Position numbers and translations under genes: made by a program
NCBI GenBank assembly: GCA_002344055.1
Contig: DDTH01000006.1
Location: 124,001-188,000 of the forward strand
Origin: Sphingomonadales bacterium UBA2369
Lineage (GTDB): Bacteria; Pseudomonadota; Alphaproteobacteria; Sphingomonadales; Sphingomonadaceae
DNA length: 64,000 bases
Direction of reading: 5' to 3'
Notes under the pieces: generated by a model
The model's input: only the letters and a program-made list of their open reading frames with translations
What the model was told of the DNA's origin: nothing
Databases searched by the model: none
Shown: one piece after another, positions 39,401-47,600 of the stretch
How the letters are laid out: the number at the start of each line of letters is the position of its first letter
Numbering within the stretch: position 1 is the first letter of the stretch

Positions 39401-39821
39401 CCTCGCGCAGATGCTGCGGGATGATCGCATATTTTGCGGGTCCGAAGATGGTCGAATGGCAGCCCATCAGAAAGAGCGCGCCGAGCAGCATCGGAATTGA
39501 CTGGACCCAGAAGCCGACCAGCCCCAGCCCCATGATCCCGACCTCGGCCAGCTTCACCAGCCGGATCAGCCGCGCCTTGTCCCACGCGTCCGACAATTCG
39601 CCGGCGATCGCGCCGAACAGGAAATAGGGCAAAGTGAAGAGCGCTGTCGCGATCAGCGCCAGCATCGCCGCTTCGTCCGGCTGCCCCGCATGCACGGTGT
39701 AGGTGGCGAGGAAGAGCAGAGCGAATTTGAACAGATTGTCGTTGAACGCGGTCAGGAACTGCACCGCGAACAGGGGGCCAAGGCGGCGCGTGCCGAGCAG
39801 TGCGAATTGCGGTGCGGACAT
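36429..39821 (-). CDS. aas: MFS / PlsC / acyl-ACP ligase fusion (Aas-like lysophospholipid remodelling protein)
   Basis: 1130 residues in three parts. An MFS transporter of LplT type (~1-415; FNDNLFKFALLFL, GCHSTIFGPAKYAI) would flip lysophospholipid. A PlsC acyltransferase (~430-640) has the NHVSFLD catalytic H-x4-D motif and FPEGRLT. An AMP-forming acyl ligase (~660-1130) has the P-loop FTSGSEGVPKG, GYGVTETAP and HDTGDIV. Together they would import and re-acylate lysophospholipids at the inner membrane with fatty acid activated on ACP. It is the last gene of the operon headed by the KAS III-like gene, 17 bases after the unknown gene, so it may serve that pathway's acyl product rather than general repair. 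Confidence 0.9.
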   Translation of the reverse strand: MSAPQFALLGTRRLGPLFAVQFLTAFNDNLFKFALLFLATYTVHAGQPDEAAMLALIATALFTLPYFLFGAIAGELSDAWDKARLIRLVKLAEVGIMGLGLVGFWVQSIPMLLGALFLMGCHSTIFGPAKYAIIPQHLREAEVMGGTGVIEAGTFLAILSGQLMAGLVPPWEAGLIAMGLAVVGYAAALAIPKAPSAVPGLKIDINPIRATARLMRVPKNGEGVWLCILGISWFFAVGAVMLSQFTPLVDGVLRGDPSVANLFLIVFSVAVALGSVTVNKLLKGEISGRYVPISALILAAFMIDLWVATSLYVPGADVSDWRGFASSSGAIRILFDLFMIAFAAGMFVVPLYAILQTSGPPEERSRRIAANNIINAVIGVAVIGLIAGLVAGGMGVPGIIGAMGFATLAVALISCWLLPETVIKWLTAAVLRALYKVEIAGAEHMPKAGERAVVVVNHVSFLDGLLLAAFLPGKPTFAVHSAVAKKWWMRPAMKLFRAFPVDPTNPMAAKAMVKTVREGNTLVIFPEGRLTVTGALMKVFDGPGMVADKADAPIVPVRIDGAQYSRFSKLKGKVRLRPFPKIKLTVLPPRRFELPEGLTARSRRAVAGRKLYDVMSAMIFETSNTDRTLYEALLDARDVHGGKAQVVEDIKRQPLTYKRLILGTKALGRAVKKCTAQGENVGLLLPNISGTVVTFFALQGLGRVPAMLNYTAGLTNLKAACTAAEVKTVVTARAFVEQGKLEPLIAGLEAEGLSFVYLEDIAATIGTGAKLRAAIGAMFARRLLKRRKLAPDAPAVILFTSGSEGVPKGVVLTHRNLLSNCAQLAARLDFNSSDVVLNALPVFHSFGLTGGTLLPLFNGLKVFLYPNPLHYRIVPAVAYDANATILFGTDTFLSGYARMAHSYDFYALRYIFAGAERVRDETRKTYAEKFGLRIMEGYGVTETAPVLAVNTPMHFKAGTVGRALPGIELRLEDVPGIDNGQRLFVRGPNVMAGYLKADAPGLLQPPEGGWHDTGDIVAVDGEGFIAIKGRAKRFAKIGGEMISLPAVEGYAAALWPDADHAVVTRPDPRKGEQLVLFTTEKLAKASALQQWAKANGIAELAVPKDVRVIDALPVLGTGKVDYVTLGAMTG

Positions 39822-39838
39822 GGATATTTCTTTCCGGT

Positions 39839-40717
39839 TCAGGCCGCCTGGGCCAGTTTCTGGCGCGCCTTCAGTTCGCGCAGGAAGCCGTGCAGGACTT
39901 CGGTGGACAGGCCGTGCAGCATCAGCCGGTAGCCCGCCCGCAAATTGGAATGCGGAATCAACGGGTGCCGGTTGTTGATCATCGCGAGATGCTTTTCCTC
40001 GCCCGTCAGCCGCGCCGCATAGAGACCGATCGTCTCGTCCAGCTGCAGCGAATGTACCGCCCGGTCAAAATCGCGCTGGCTGAGCAGCAAGGCATAAAGC
40101 GGTGTGTAGACCTCGATCGCCGTATGCAGATCGATCAGGTTCAACCGGCCCTTCGGCATTTCTTCCAGATCGATCTCATCCTCGATCGCGGAGAAATCGA
40201 TGTGCTGCCGGGGCCCGATCACATCGCCGCGCCGGTCGAGTTCGGCGTTCAGCTGGATCAGGAAGTTGAAGATGTTGAGGTCGTGCTTCAGGAACAGATT
40301 GTCGCGCACATCCTGCGGCCGGCGCGGCTCCATCGGCTCCAGCGTGGGGCGGAAGCCGGGCGTCGCATTGTCGGCAATGAAGCGCAGGATCTGCGCACCC
40401 AGATGGAAGTGGCGCAGGATCATCCGGTTCGCTTCCGGCGTGACCAAACGCCGCATCCCAAAGGCGATCAGCCGGTGCAGCAATTTCGGCGCGTGGATCA
40501 GGCGGAAGGTGAGCAGATGGATCGCCCAGGCGAGGATGATCATCAGCCGCGCGAAGGGCCGGACGACCGACAGCAGGAAGATCGCGCTCCACCGCCTTTG
40601 GTCGCGGATGAGGTCGGCCTTCGCGGCCGGGTCGAACGGCAGGGACTTGTCCATCGCCAGCGCCAGCCACGGGTCAGGATCGGCCGGATCATAGGGTCGA
40701 TCGCCGCGCTCAGACAT
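39839..40717 (-). CDS. Conserved-looking protein of unknown function in lipid operon
   Basis: 292 residues from ATG 40717, which overlaps the upstream gene by 8 bases; a longer frame upstream is only the shadow of that gene. I do not recognise the family. The N-terminal third has one hydrophobic stretch (~40-62, SAIFLLSVVRPFARLMIILAWAI read in two halves: SAIFLLSVVRPF and ARLMIILAWAIHLLTF). The rest is predicted helical and charged, with several His (for example RHFHLG, KHDLNIFNF, NNRHPLIPH) and acidic residues (AIEDEIDLEE) that could bind metal. It has no signal peptide. Position between a haem-oxygenase-like enzyme and an acyl-ligase fusion implies a role on a lipid substrate at the membrane (inference). 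Confidence 0.8.
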   Translation of the reverse strand: MSERGDRPYDPADPDPWLALAMDKSLPFDPAAKADLIRDQRRWSAIFLLSVVRPFARLMIILAWAIHLLTFRLIHAPKLLHRLIAFGMRRLVTPEANRMILRHFHLGAQILRFIADNATPGFRPTLEPMEPRRPQDVRDNLFLKHDLNIFNFLIQLNAELDRRGDVIGPRQHIDFSAIEDEIDLEEMPKGRLNLIDLHTAIEVYTPLYALLLSQRDFDRAVHSLQLDETIGLYAARLTGEEKHLAMINNRHPLIPHSNLRAGYRLMLHGLSTEVLHGFLRELKARQKLAQAA

Positions 40718-41393
40718 TGTCGAGCTCCTCCAGCTGCAGCCGGTAGAGACGGGCGACGATCTTCGCATGGCGCACGACCTCCTCGGCCGTTTCGGCATCG
40801 GTCACCGCCAGCACCAGCGCCTGATCGAACATGTCGAGATGATCCCCGTCATTCGCGCCGTGATAAGAAAGGAACGTTAAGGCCTCGTCCGGCAGCTGCA
40901 ACTGCGACTGGATCGCTTCCGCCCAGCCGGCGGCGAGCCGCTCGCCCAGCCCCTCGATGACGAACATCGCGCCGAGCAGGCCAAGCGGATCGGGTCGTGA
41001 TGCCGCCTGATACATGAAGGCGGACAGGGCCTCCGAGCCGATATTCTTCCGTGCCGTCCGGATCTTTTCCAGCGCGCCGCCTGTCGCGACATAATTCTGC
41101 TCCAGCAAGCGATAGTCGCGATGCTCGGCCGGGGCGTGGCGCACGAAAAGGGATTGCAATTCCTCGTGCCGGACCGACAGGTTCGACGCAGCACGGCTGA
41201 TCCAGCGGCTGCCCTCCACGACCTGTTGCCGCAGATTGACCAGCAGCCTCTGATAATCCTCCAGCCGCATCTTTCCGGCGAGCATGCGGGCGATCACCGG
41301 CACCTGCACGAGCGCGCTTTCAAACTCGATCCAGACCCGGGCGAGGCCGCGCTGCGCCGCTTCGACGTGAGGATTGGCGGTGGCGGCCGTCAT
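40710..41393 (-). CDS. Haem-oxygenase-like putative diiron oxidase ('iron-containing redox enzyme' type)
   Basis: 227 residues from ATG 41393 (ATGA overlap with the upstream KAS III-like gene). All-helical. Candidate metal ligands are Glu60 (VVEGSRW), Glu147 (FVIEGLGER) and a C-terminal H178-x3-D182-x2-H185 motif (YHGANDGDHLD), the pattern of haem-oxygenase-like diiron oxidases such as CADD and UndA. The position seven after Glu60, usually His in those enzymes, is Arg67 here, so the site may be modified. Family members oxidise fatty acids or amino acids with O2. Next to a KAS III-like enzyme, a fatty-acyl substrate is likely, but the reaction cannot be read from sequence. Confidence 0.75.
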   Translation of the reverse strand: MTAATANPHVEAAQRGLARVWIEFESALVQVPVIARMLAGKMRLEDYQRLLVNLRQQVVEGSRWISRAASNLSVRHEELQSLFVRHAPAEHRDYRLLEQNYVATGGALEKIRTARKNIGSEALSAFMYQAASRPDPLGLLGAMFVIEGLGERLAAGWAEAIQSQLQLPDEALTFLSYHGANDGDHLDMFDQALVLAVTDAETAEEVVRHAKIVARLYRLQLEELDNV

Positions 41394-42526
41394 GCTTCCT
41401 CTCCCACCACTGTCAGCATGGCATAGGCCATGATGCACTGGCCGCTTTCCGGCACAGCGAGCAAAACGCGCTGGCCAGGCTTCGCCCGGCCGGAGCGCAT
41501 CAGATCGTCGAGCAGCAGGAAGATCGACGCCGCGCCGACATTGCCCTTGTCGTAAATGTTGGTGAACCAGCGCTCCTCCGGGATCATGCAGCCCGCCTTC
41601 GTCGCCAGCCGCACCATCTCCTCGCGCAGCGAATGAGCAGAGAAGTGGCAAAGGAAATGATCGACGCCGAGCGGATCGAGCTTCCCTTCATCGACCAGGC
41701 GCATGAATTCGCCGAGCCAGACCGGCAGCATGCGATGCAGCGCCTCCACATCCTGGCGCAGCTGGAACGCCCCGCCAACTGCGGCCGCCGCGATGCTGCC
41801 ACACTGGCTCCACGGCTTCAGCCCGTCTTCGGTCCGCACCGCACCGCCGGTCATGCACGGCTGGAACCGGTCGGCGAAGGAGCGCAGCGAGATCCAGTCG
41901 ACCTTGAGCGACAGACCATAAGCGGCGGGGCGGTCCTCGATCAGCAGTCCCGCGGCCCCGTCCGAAAGCGTCCAGCGCAGGAATTCGGCGTCGCCGGGCA
42001 GGGTGCCGTCCTCCGCCATCGTCGCGGTGCCCAGATAGTGCCCTGGGCGGAAATAGCGGCTGGAAAATTCCGCGCCGGCCGCGATCGCCGCGCGATGCTC
42101 GCCAGCGGCGACCTGCAAAGCAGCCGCCTTCAGCGCCATCATCGAACTGGCACAGACGCTCTGCAGACTGGCAATCTCCATTGGCGGCAGACCGGACAGA
42201 GCATGCACCTGGCTTGCCATGCCGGGCACCAGCAGATCATTCTGGGTGGTCGCCGTCGCCAGGAAACCGATCTCTCGCGCCTCGACCTCGGCGTCGCGGA
42301 CGAGGCCCTGTACGGCCTGAGCGGCGAGAGCAGCGACGGTCCAGTCGCTGCTGCCATCCGGCCGGATCGCATAATGGCGCGATTTGATGCGGTTCTGGCG
42401 CAGGGTCAGGCGGCCCAGCCGCTCCGCCGCGGGTGACAGGCAGCCGATATAATCGACCATCGCCTCGTTGCCGATCGGATCGCCGGGGAGAAACTGCCCC
42501 GTCCCGGTCACGAATACGCTGTGCAT
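41390..42526 (-). CDS. Beta-ketoacyl-ACP synthase III-like condensing enzyme
   Basis: 378 residues from ATG 42526, preceded by an AAGGAG SD; a longer frame upstream runs into the promoter. The thiolase-fold triad of KAS III is complete: Cys125 in LQSVCASSMM, His294 in HFLCHFSAH and Asn329 in YDKGNVGAAS. It is longer than housekeeping FabH (about 320), and lies outside any fab cluster. It could start an unusual acyl chain or join two acyl groups as OleA does. It is the first gene of the operon and is divergent from a TetR gene, with operators covering its promoter. Confidence 0.88.
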   Translation of the reverse strand: MHSVFVTGTGQFLPGDPIGNEAMVDYIGCLSPAAERLGRLTLRQNRIKSRHYAIRPDGSSDWTVAALAAQAVQGLVRDAEVEAREIGFLATATTQNDLLVPGMASQVHALSGLPPMEIASLQSVCASSMMALKAAALQVAAGEHRAAIAAGAEFSSRYFRPGHYLGTATMAEDGTLPGDAEFLRWTLSDGAAGLLIEDRPAAYGLSLKVDWISLRSFADRFQPCMTGGAVRTEDGLKPWSQCGSIAAAAVGGAFQLRQDVEALHRMLPVWLGEFMRLVDEGKLDPLGVDHFLCHFSAHSLREEMVRLATKAGCMIPEERWFTNIYDKGNVGAASIFLLLDDLMRSGRAKPGQRVLLAVPESGQCIMAYAMLTVVGEEA

Positions 42527-42572
42527 CACGCCCAACTCCTTGACGAGACAGTGATTCGGTCTCGCAAGGCCC

Positions 42573-42601
42573 ACAATAGCGGATAATTGAACATTGCTCA
42601 A
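42573..42601 (-). promoter_or_regulatory. Sigma-70-like promoter of the KAS III-like operon
   Basis: On the minus strand, TTGAGC (42601-42596) and TATTGT (42578-42573) are separated by 17 bases. The -35 element lies inside the first TetR-type palindrome, so repressor binding would block polymerase. Confidence 0.5.
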
Positions 42602-42627
42602 TAAATATATTAGACACTGTTCAATTA
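42584..42627. promoter_or_regulatory. Tandem TetR-type operators between the KAS III-like and tetR genes
   Basis: Two 17-base imperfect palindromes: ATTGAACA-T-TGCTCAAT (42586-42602, 7 of 8 pairs) and ATTAGACA-C-TGTTCAAT (42609-42625, 6 of 8). Their centres are 23 bases apart. The outer arms TAATTGAACA (42584-42593) and TGTTCAATTA (42618-42627) form a perfect 10-bp inverted repeat. The region is strikingly AT-rich against its surroundings. Confidence 0.65.
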
Positions 42628-42645
42628 AGGCTCTATCGCCCTCTC

Positions 42646-43233
42646 ATGGCCCGCCGATCCGATCACAGCCGCGCCGAACTGGAGGAATTGATCCTCGCTG
42701 CGGGCGAAGCGCATCTGGCGGAGGCGGGCTTCGCAGCTTTCTCCGCGCGCGAGGTGGCCAAGCGCGTCGGCTATTCGATCGGGACAATCTACAATCTGTT
42801 CGGCAGCTACGACCGGCTGGTGCTTGCGCTCAACGCGCGGACACTTCGCGCGTGGGCGGCCTTTCTGGAGGCGCGGCTACAGGCGGGCGGCGAGGATCGG
42901 ATCGCGACGCTCATCCACGGCTATTTCGATTTCGCCGCGGAGAACCGTAACCGCTGGATGGCGCTGTACGACCATCGCATGGCGGACAAAGGACCTCTGC
43001 CTGACGATTTCAACGTGGCCTTCGCCGCGCTGGTGGCCCTGCTTCAACGGCAGGTCGCCGCGGTGCGCGGCGGCGGCGCGGACGCCGAGATCCTCGCGCT
43101 CACCGGCTCGCTGGTCGCGATCGCCCATGGCCATTGCATGTTCGAACTGAACGGCACGTACGAGATGTTCGGCGACTGGCGCCCGCGCGACGCGGCGCTG
43201 GCGCGGATTCGCGAGGCGCTGGCTGCCGCCTAG
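42646..43233 (+). CDS. TetR-family regulator of the lipid operon
   Basis: 195 residues. The N-terminal HTH (~10-58) contains FSAREVAKRVGYSIGTIYNLFG, given here in parts as FSAREVAKRVGYS and IGTIYNLFG, a typical TetR recognition region. A ligand-binding helical domain follows (C-terminal TetR_C-like, with FDFAAENRNRWMALYDHRM read as FDFAAENRNRW and MALYDHRM). It is divergent from the KAS III-like operon, and the palindromes lie between the two starts, so it probably represses both. The ligand is likely an acyl compound (inference). Its stop shares a CTAG with the stop of the efflux outer-membrane gene. Confidence 0.92.
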   Translation: MARRSDHSRAELEELILAAGEAHLAEAGFAAFSAREVAKRVGYSIGTIYNLFGSYDRLVLALNARTLRAWAAFLEARLQAGGEDRIATLIHGYFDFAAENRNRWMALYDHRMADKGPLPDDFNVAFAALVALLQRQVAAVRGGGADAEILALTGSLVAIAHGHCMFELNGTYEMFGDWRPRDAALARIREALAAA

Positions 43234-44654
43234 GAGGCCCGCGGCGCCGGCTCCTGCCAGCCGCCGCCCAGAGCCAGGAACAGGGTCACCAGCTGGTTCG
43301 CCAGCGTCGCTTCCGATTGCGCGACGGCGGCGTCGGTCTGGGCGATGGCGCGTTCGGCATCCAGCACCACCTGGAAGCCCTCACGACCGGCCTGGAAGCG
43401 CAACCGCGCGATGCGCGCCGCCTCTGCCGCCTGCGCCCGGGCGCGGCCCAAGGTCTGCAGCCGCTCCAGTTCGCGGGCATAGATGGTCAGCGCGCTTTCC
43501 GTTTCCTGCAGGGCGGTCAGCCAGGCGCCATCGAACCGCGCGAGTTCTGCCTCCGCCACCGCTTCCGCCTGCCGCACGCGCGAGCGGGCGACGCTCAGGT
43601 TCGGGAAGTTAAACGACAGCAATGGCCCGACGCCGAAGCGGAAGCCGCCGCCGGAGAACAGGCCGCCCGGCGAGGTCGCGGTCGAGCCGATCGAACCGCC
43701 GATGCTGATGCTGGGATAGAGATCCGCGGTCGCGACACCGACCCGCGCAGTCGAGGCCGCCAGCCGCCGCTCGGCCTGACGAATGTCGGGGCGGCGGGCG
43801 AGCAAAGTCGCGCCATTGCCGACCGGGATCGCCTGCGCGATCGTCGGCGCGCGGGTGCATTGGGTGATCTCGCGCGGGAAATCGGCGGGCGGACGGCCGG
43901 TCAGGATCGACAGGCGGTACGCCGCCGACAGGCGCTGGCCTTCAAGCGTCGGGATGGTCGCGCGGGTGGCTTCGAGCAGGGACGCGGCCTGGCTCGTCTC
44001 CAGCGCGGTAAACCGCCCGCCTTCCAGCAGGCGGCGGGACAGGTCATACGTCTCCTGCTGGATACGCACCGTTTCCTGCGCCACACTCAGCTGCCGCGAC
44101 AGGCTGCACACCTCCAGATAGGCGCGCGCCGTCTCGGCCGCGACGGAGATGCGGGTGGTATCGAACGCCGCCTGTACCGCATCGACATCGGCGCGGCTCG
44201 CCTCGATGGCGCGGGTGACGCGGCCGAACAGGTCGATCTGATAATTCACGTCCAAGCCGACATCGTAGCTGTCCTGCACGTCCTGGCCGCCGGGCACACC
44301 GCCGGTCGTGACCTCGGACGCACGACTGGCCTGCGCTCCAGCGCGGATCTGCGTGGTCGGCAGACGCCCCGCGCGGGTTTCGCGCAGCAAGGCGCGCGCC
44401 TGGCGCAGGTTCGCGGCGGCGACGCGCAGATCGGTATTGGCGATCAGCGCGTCCTGCACCAGACGGTCGAGCACCGGATCGCCCAGCAGGCTCCACCAGC
44501 GCCCCGGCGGCTCGTCGCCGTTGAACAAAGGCGAGGCCGAGCCGGCGAAGGTCTGCTGCGCCGGCGCCGTCGGCAGCGGCGAGCGGTGGTCGGGACCCAC
44601 GGTGGTGCAGGCCGACGCGGTCACCGCCGCGATCAGGATGGCAAAGCGCTTCAT
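43230..44654 (-). CDS. RND efflux outer-membrane lipoprotein, OprM/NodT family
   Basis: 474 residues from ATG 44654, which overlaps the pump gene stop (ATGA) and opens a lipoprotein signal with lipobox ASAC (Cys16). Two repeated halves of the OEP fold are visible (for example RQLSVAQETVRIQQETYDLS and, later, RARAQAAEAARIARLRFQAG), forming the trimeric outer-membrane channel with periplasmic helices. It is the third gene of the adaptor-pump-channel operon and gives the pump its own dedicated channel. Confidence 0.95.
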   Translation of the reverse strand: MKRFAILIAAVTASACTTVGPDHRSPLPTAPAQQTFAGSASPLFNGDEPPGRWWSLLGDPVLDRLVQDALIANTDLRVAAANLRQARALLRETRAGRLPTTQIRAGAQASRASEVTTGGVPGGQDVQDSYDVGLDVNYQIDLFGRVTRAIEASRADVDAVQAAFDTTRISVAAETARAYLEVCSLSRQLSVAQETVRIQQETYDLSRRLLEGGRFTALETSQAASLLEATRATIPTLEGQRLSAAYRLSILTGRPPADFPREITQCTRAPTIAQAIPVGNGATLLARRPDIRQAERRLAASTARVGVATADLYPSISIGGSIGSTATSPGGLFSGGGFRFGVGPLLSFNFPNLSVARSRVRQAEAVAEAELARFDGAWLTALQETESALTIYARELERLQTLGRARAQAAEAARIARLRFQAGREGFQVVLDAERAIAQTDAAVAQSEATLANQLVTLFLALGGGWQEPAPRAS

Positions 44655-47600
44655 TCCGCTGGCTCCGGCTGCGGCTCGTGAGTGACGGCCGGCGGCGGCT
44701 CGTCCTTCGGCTTGCGCTTGAAGAAATGATCGAGCCAGCGGCAGACCACGTAGAAAATGGGCGTGAAGATCAGACCGAAGATGGTCACGCCGATCATCCC
44801 GAACACCACCGCCGTGCCCATCGCCTGCCGCATCTCCGCGCCCGCGCCCACGGCGATGGCGAGCGGGATCACGCCGAAGATGAAGGCCAGGCTGGTCATC
44901 AGGATCGGGCGCAGACGCTGGCGAGCGGCGGTGACGGCGGCCTGGAAGCGGTCCTGTCCCTCTTCCTCCGCCTGCCGGGCGAACTCGACGATCAGGATCG
45001 CATTCTTCGCCGCCAGGGCGACCAGCACGATCAGGCCGATCTGCGTCAGGATGTTGTTGTCCTGCCCGCGCAGCCCGACACCGAGCATGGCCGCCAATAT
45101 GCACATCGGCACGATCAGGATGACCGCGAGCGGCAGGGTCAGCGATTCATATTGCGCGGCAAGCACCAGGAAGACGCAGAGCACGGCAACGCCAAACACC
45201 AGAGGCGCGGTGTTGCCCGCAGACTGCTGTTCATAGGCAAGACCGGTCCATTCATAGCCGAAACCGGGCGGCAAATGCTGCGCGGCAAGCTCCTGCATCG
45301 CGCGCAGCGACTGGCCCGAGGACATGCCTGGCGGCGTCTGCCCCTGCAGTTCGGCGGCCGGATACATATTGTAGCGGGTCACGCCGACCGGTCCCGACCC
45401 GTAGGAGAAGGTCGCGACCGCCGACAAAGGCACCATCGCGCCGGTGGACGAACGCACCTGCAATCGGCCGATATCGGCGATGTCGTCGCGCGCGTCCGCT
45501 TCCGCCTGCGCGGTGACGCGGAAGGTGCGGCCGAGGAAATTATAATCGTTGACGTAGGTGGAGCCGAGATAGGTGGCGAGCGCTTCGTAAATCTGCGCCG
45601 GTTGCACGCCGAGCAGTTGCGCGCGGTCGCGATCGACCTGGGCCTCCACGCGGGGGCTGCCGGTGTTGAACAAAGAGAAGACCTGGGAAACGTTCGGGTT
45701 CTCTCCCGCCGCGCCCATCATCGCGAAGGTCGCGCCCTGCAGCGCCTGATAGCCCGCACCCTCGCGATCCTGGATCATCATCGAAAAGCCGCTGCCATTG
45801 CCCATGCCCGGTACCGGCGGCGGCGACAGGAAGAAGACCTGCGCGCCTTCCTCCGCGCCACCGACCGCGCCGGTCAGCTGCCCGGCTAACCCGGCGGCAT
45901 CCTGTCCAGTGCCGCGCCGGTCGTGATGATCGGCCAGACGGATGAACATCACGCCGCTGTTGGAGGCGGGGCTGAAGGTCGAGCCGTCCAGGCCGGCGAA
46001 AGCCGCACTGTCGGTGACCAGCTCATTCTGCTCCAGCACGCCGCGCACGCGGTTCATCACCGCCTCCGTCCGCTCCAGCGATGCGCCCGGCGGCAATTGC
46101 ACGACGCCGATCAGGAAGCCCTGGTCCTGGTCGGGAATGAAGCCGGCCGGGGTCGCGGACAGCCGCCAGGCGGTGAGACCCAGCAGGCCGCCATAGATGA
46201 TCAGCATGATCGTCGAGCGCTTGACCAGCCTGCCGGTCATCCGGCCATAGGAATTGGAGGCGCGATCGAAGCCGCGATCGAACTTCTGCGTGAACCAGTG
46301 ATAGGGCTTCAGCCAGCGTGGACCGTAGTCGCCCTCGCGGTGCGGCTTCAGCAGCAGGGCCGCCATGGCCGGCGACAAAGTGAGCGAGGTGATCGTCGAG
46401 ATCACCGCCGCCGCCGCGATCGAGACGGCGAACTGGCTGTAGAAGATGCCGGAAATGCCGGAGACCATCGCCGCGGGCACGAACACCGCGATCATCACGA
46501 GCCCGATCGCGATCAGCGCCCCGGAAATCTCCTGCATCGTCTTGTGCGCCGCTTCCTTCGGTGAAAGCCCCTCGCGTATGTGCCGTTCGACCGATTCCAC
46601 CACGACGATCGCATCATCGACGACGATGCCGACGGCCAGCACGAGCCCGAACAGGGACAGAGTGTTGATCGAGAAACCGAGCGCCAGCAGCACGCCGAAC
46701 GTGCCGATCAGCGAGATCGGGATGGCGATGATCGGGATGATCGCCGCCCGCCAGGTGTGCAGGAAGACGATGACGACCAGCATCACCAGCAGCACCGCCT
46801 CGATCAGAGTCACCTGGACGGCATTCACCGATTCCTGGACATATTCGGTCGGGTTGTAGGGAATGGAATAGACCACGCCCGGCGGGAAATCCTTGGACGC
46901 TTCCTCCAGATCCGTGAGCACCGCCTGCGCGGCGTCGAGCGCGTTGGAGCCGGGCAATTGCTGGATCGCGATGGCGACGCCCGGACGGCCGCTGAACCGG
47001 CCGCGAATGCCATAATCCTGGCTGCCCACCTCGACGCGGGCGACATCGCCGACGCGGGTGATCGATCCGGTCGCCGGGTCGGTCTTGATCACGACATTGG
47101 CGAATTCGGACGGATCGGTCAGGCGGCCCTGCACCTGCACGGGCAATTCGAAGGCCGGATTGCCGCTGTCGAAGGGCGCCTGGCCGATCGAACCGCCGGC
47201 GACCTGCACATTCTGGCTGCGCAGCGCCGCGACGATTTCGGCCGACGTCAAATCGCGCGCGGCCGCCCGGTCAGGGTCGATCCACACGCGCATCGAATAA
47301 TTGCCGCCGCCGAACACCTGCACCGCGCCGACGCCGTTGATGCGGAGCAGGCGGTCGCGGAGGCGCGAGTTCGCGTAATTGCCGACATAATCGATATCCA
47401 CATTGGGATCGGTCGAGGTGAGCGCGGCGATCAGCAGAAAGTCGGGTGCCTGCTTCGTCACGGTGACGCCGATCTGCCGCGTCTGCTCCGACAGGCGCGG
47501 CTCGGCCAGCGCCACGCGGTTCTGGACGAGGACCTGCGCGGTATCGATGTTGACGCCCGGCTGGAAGGTGACGGTGATCTGCGTCACGCCCTGGCTGGAA

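Noticed and set aside
36342..39500. 1052-codon plus-strand open frame over the Aas-like gene
   Set aside because: Antisense shadow rich in His/Arg/Gln; the minus-strand protein has three complete domains.
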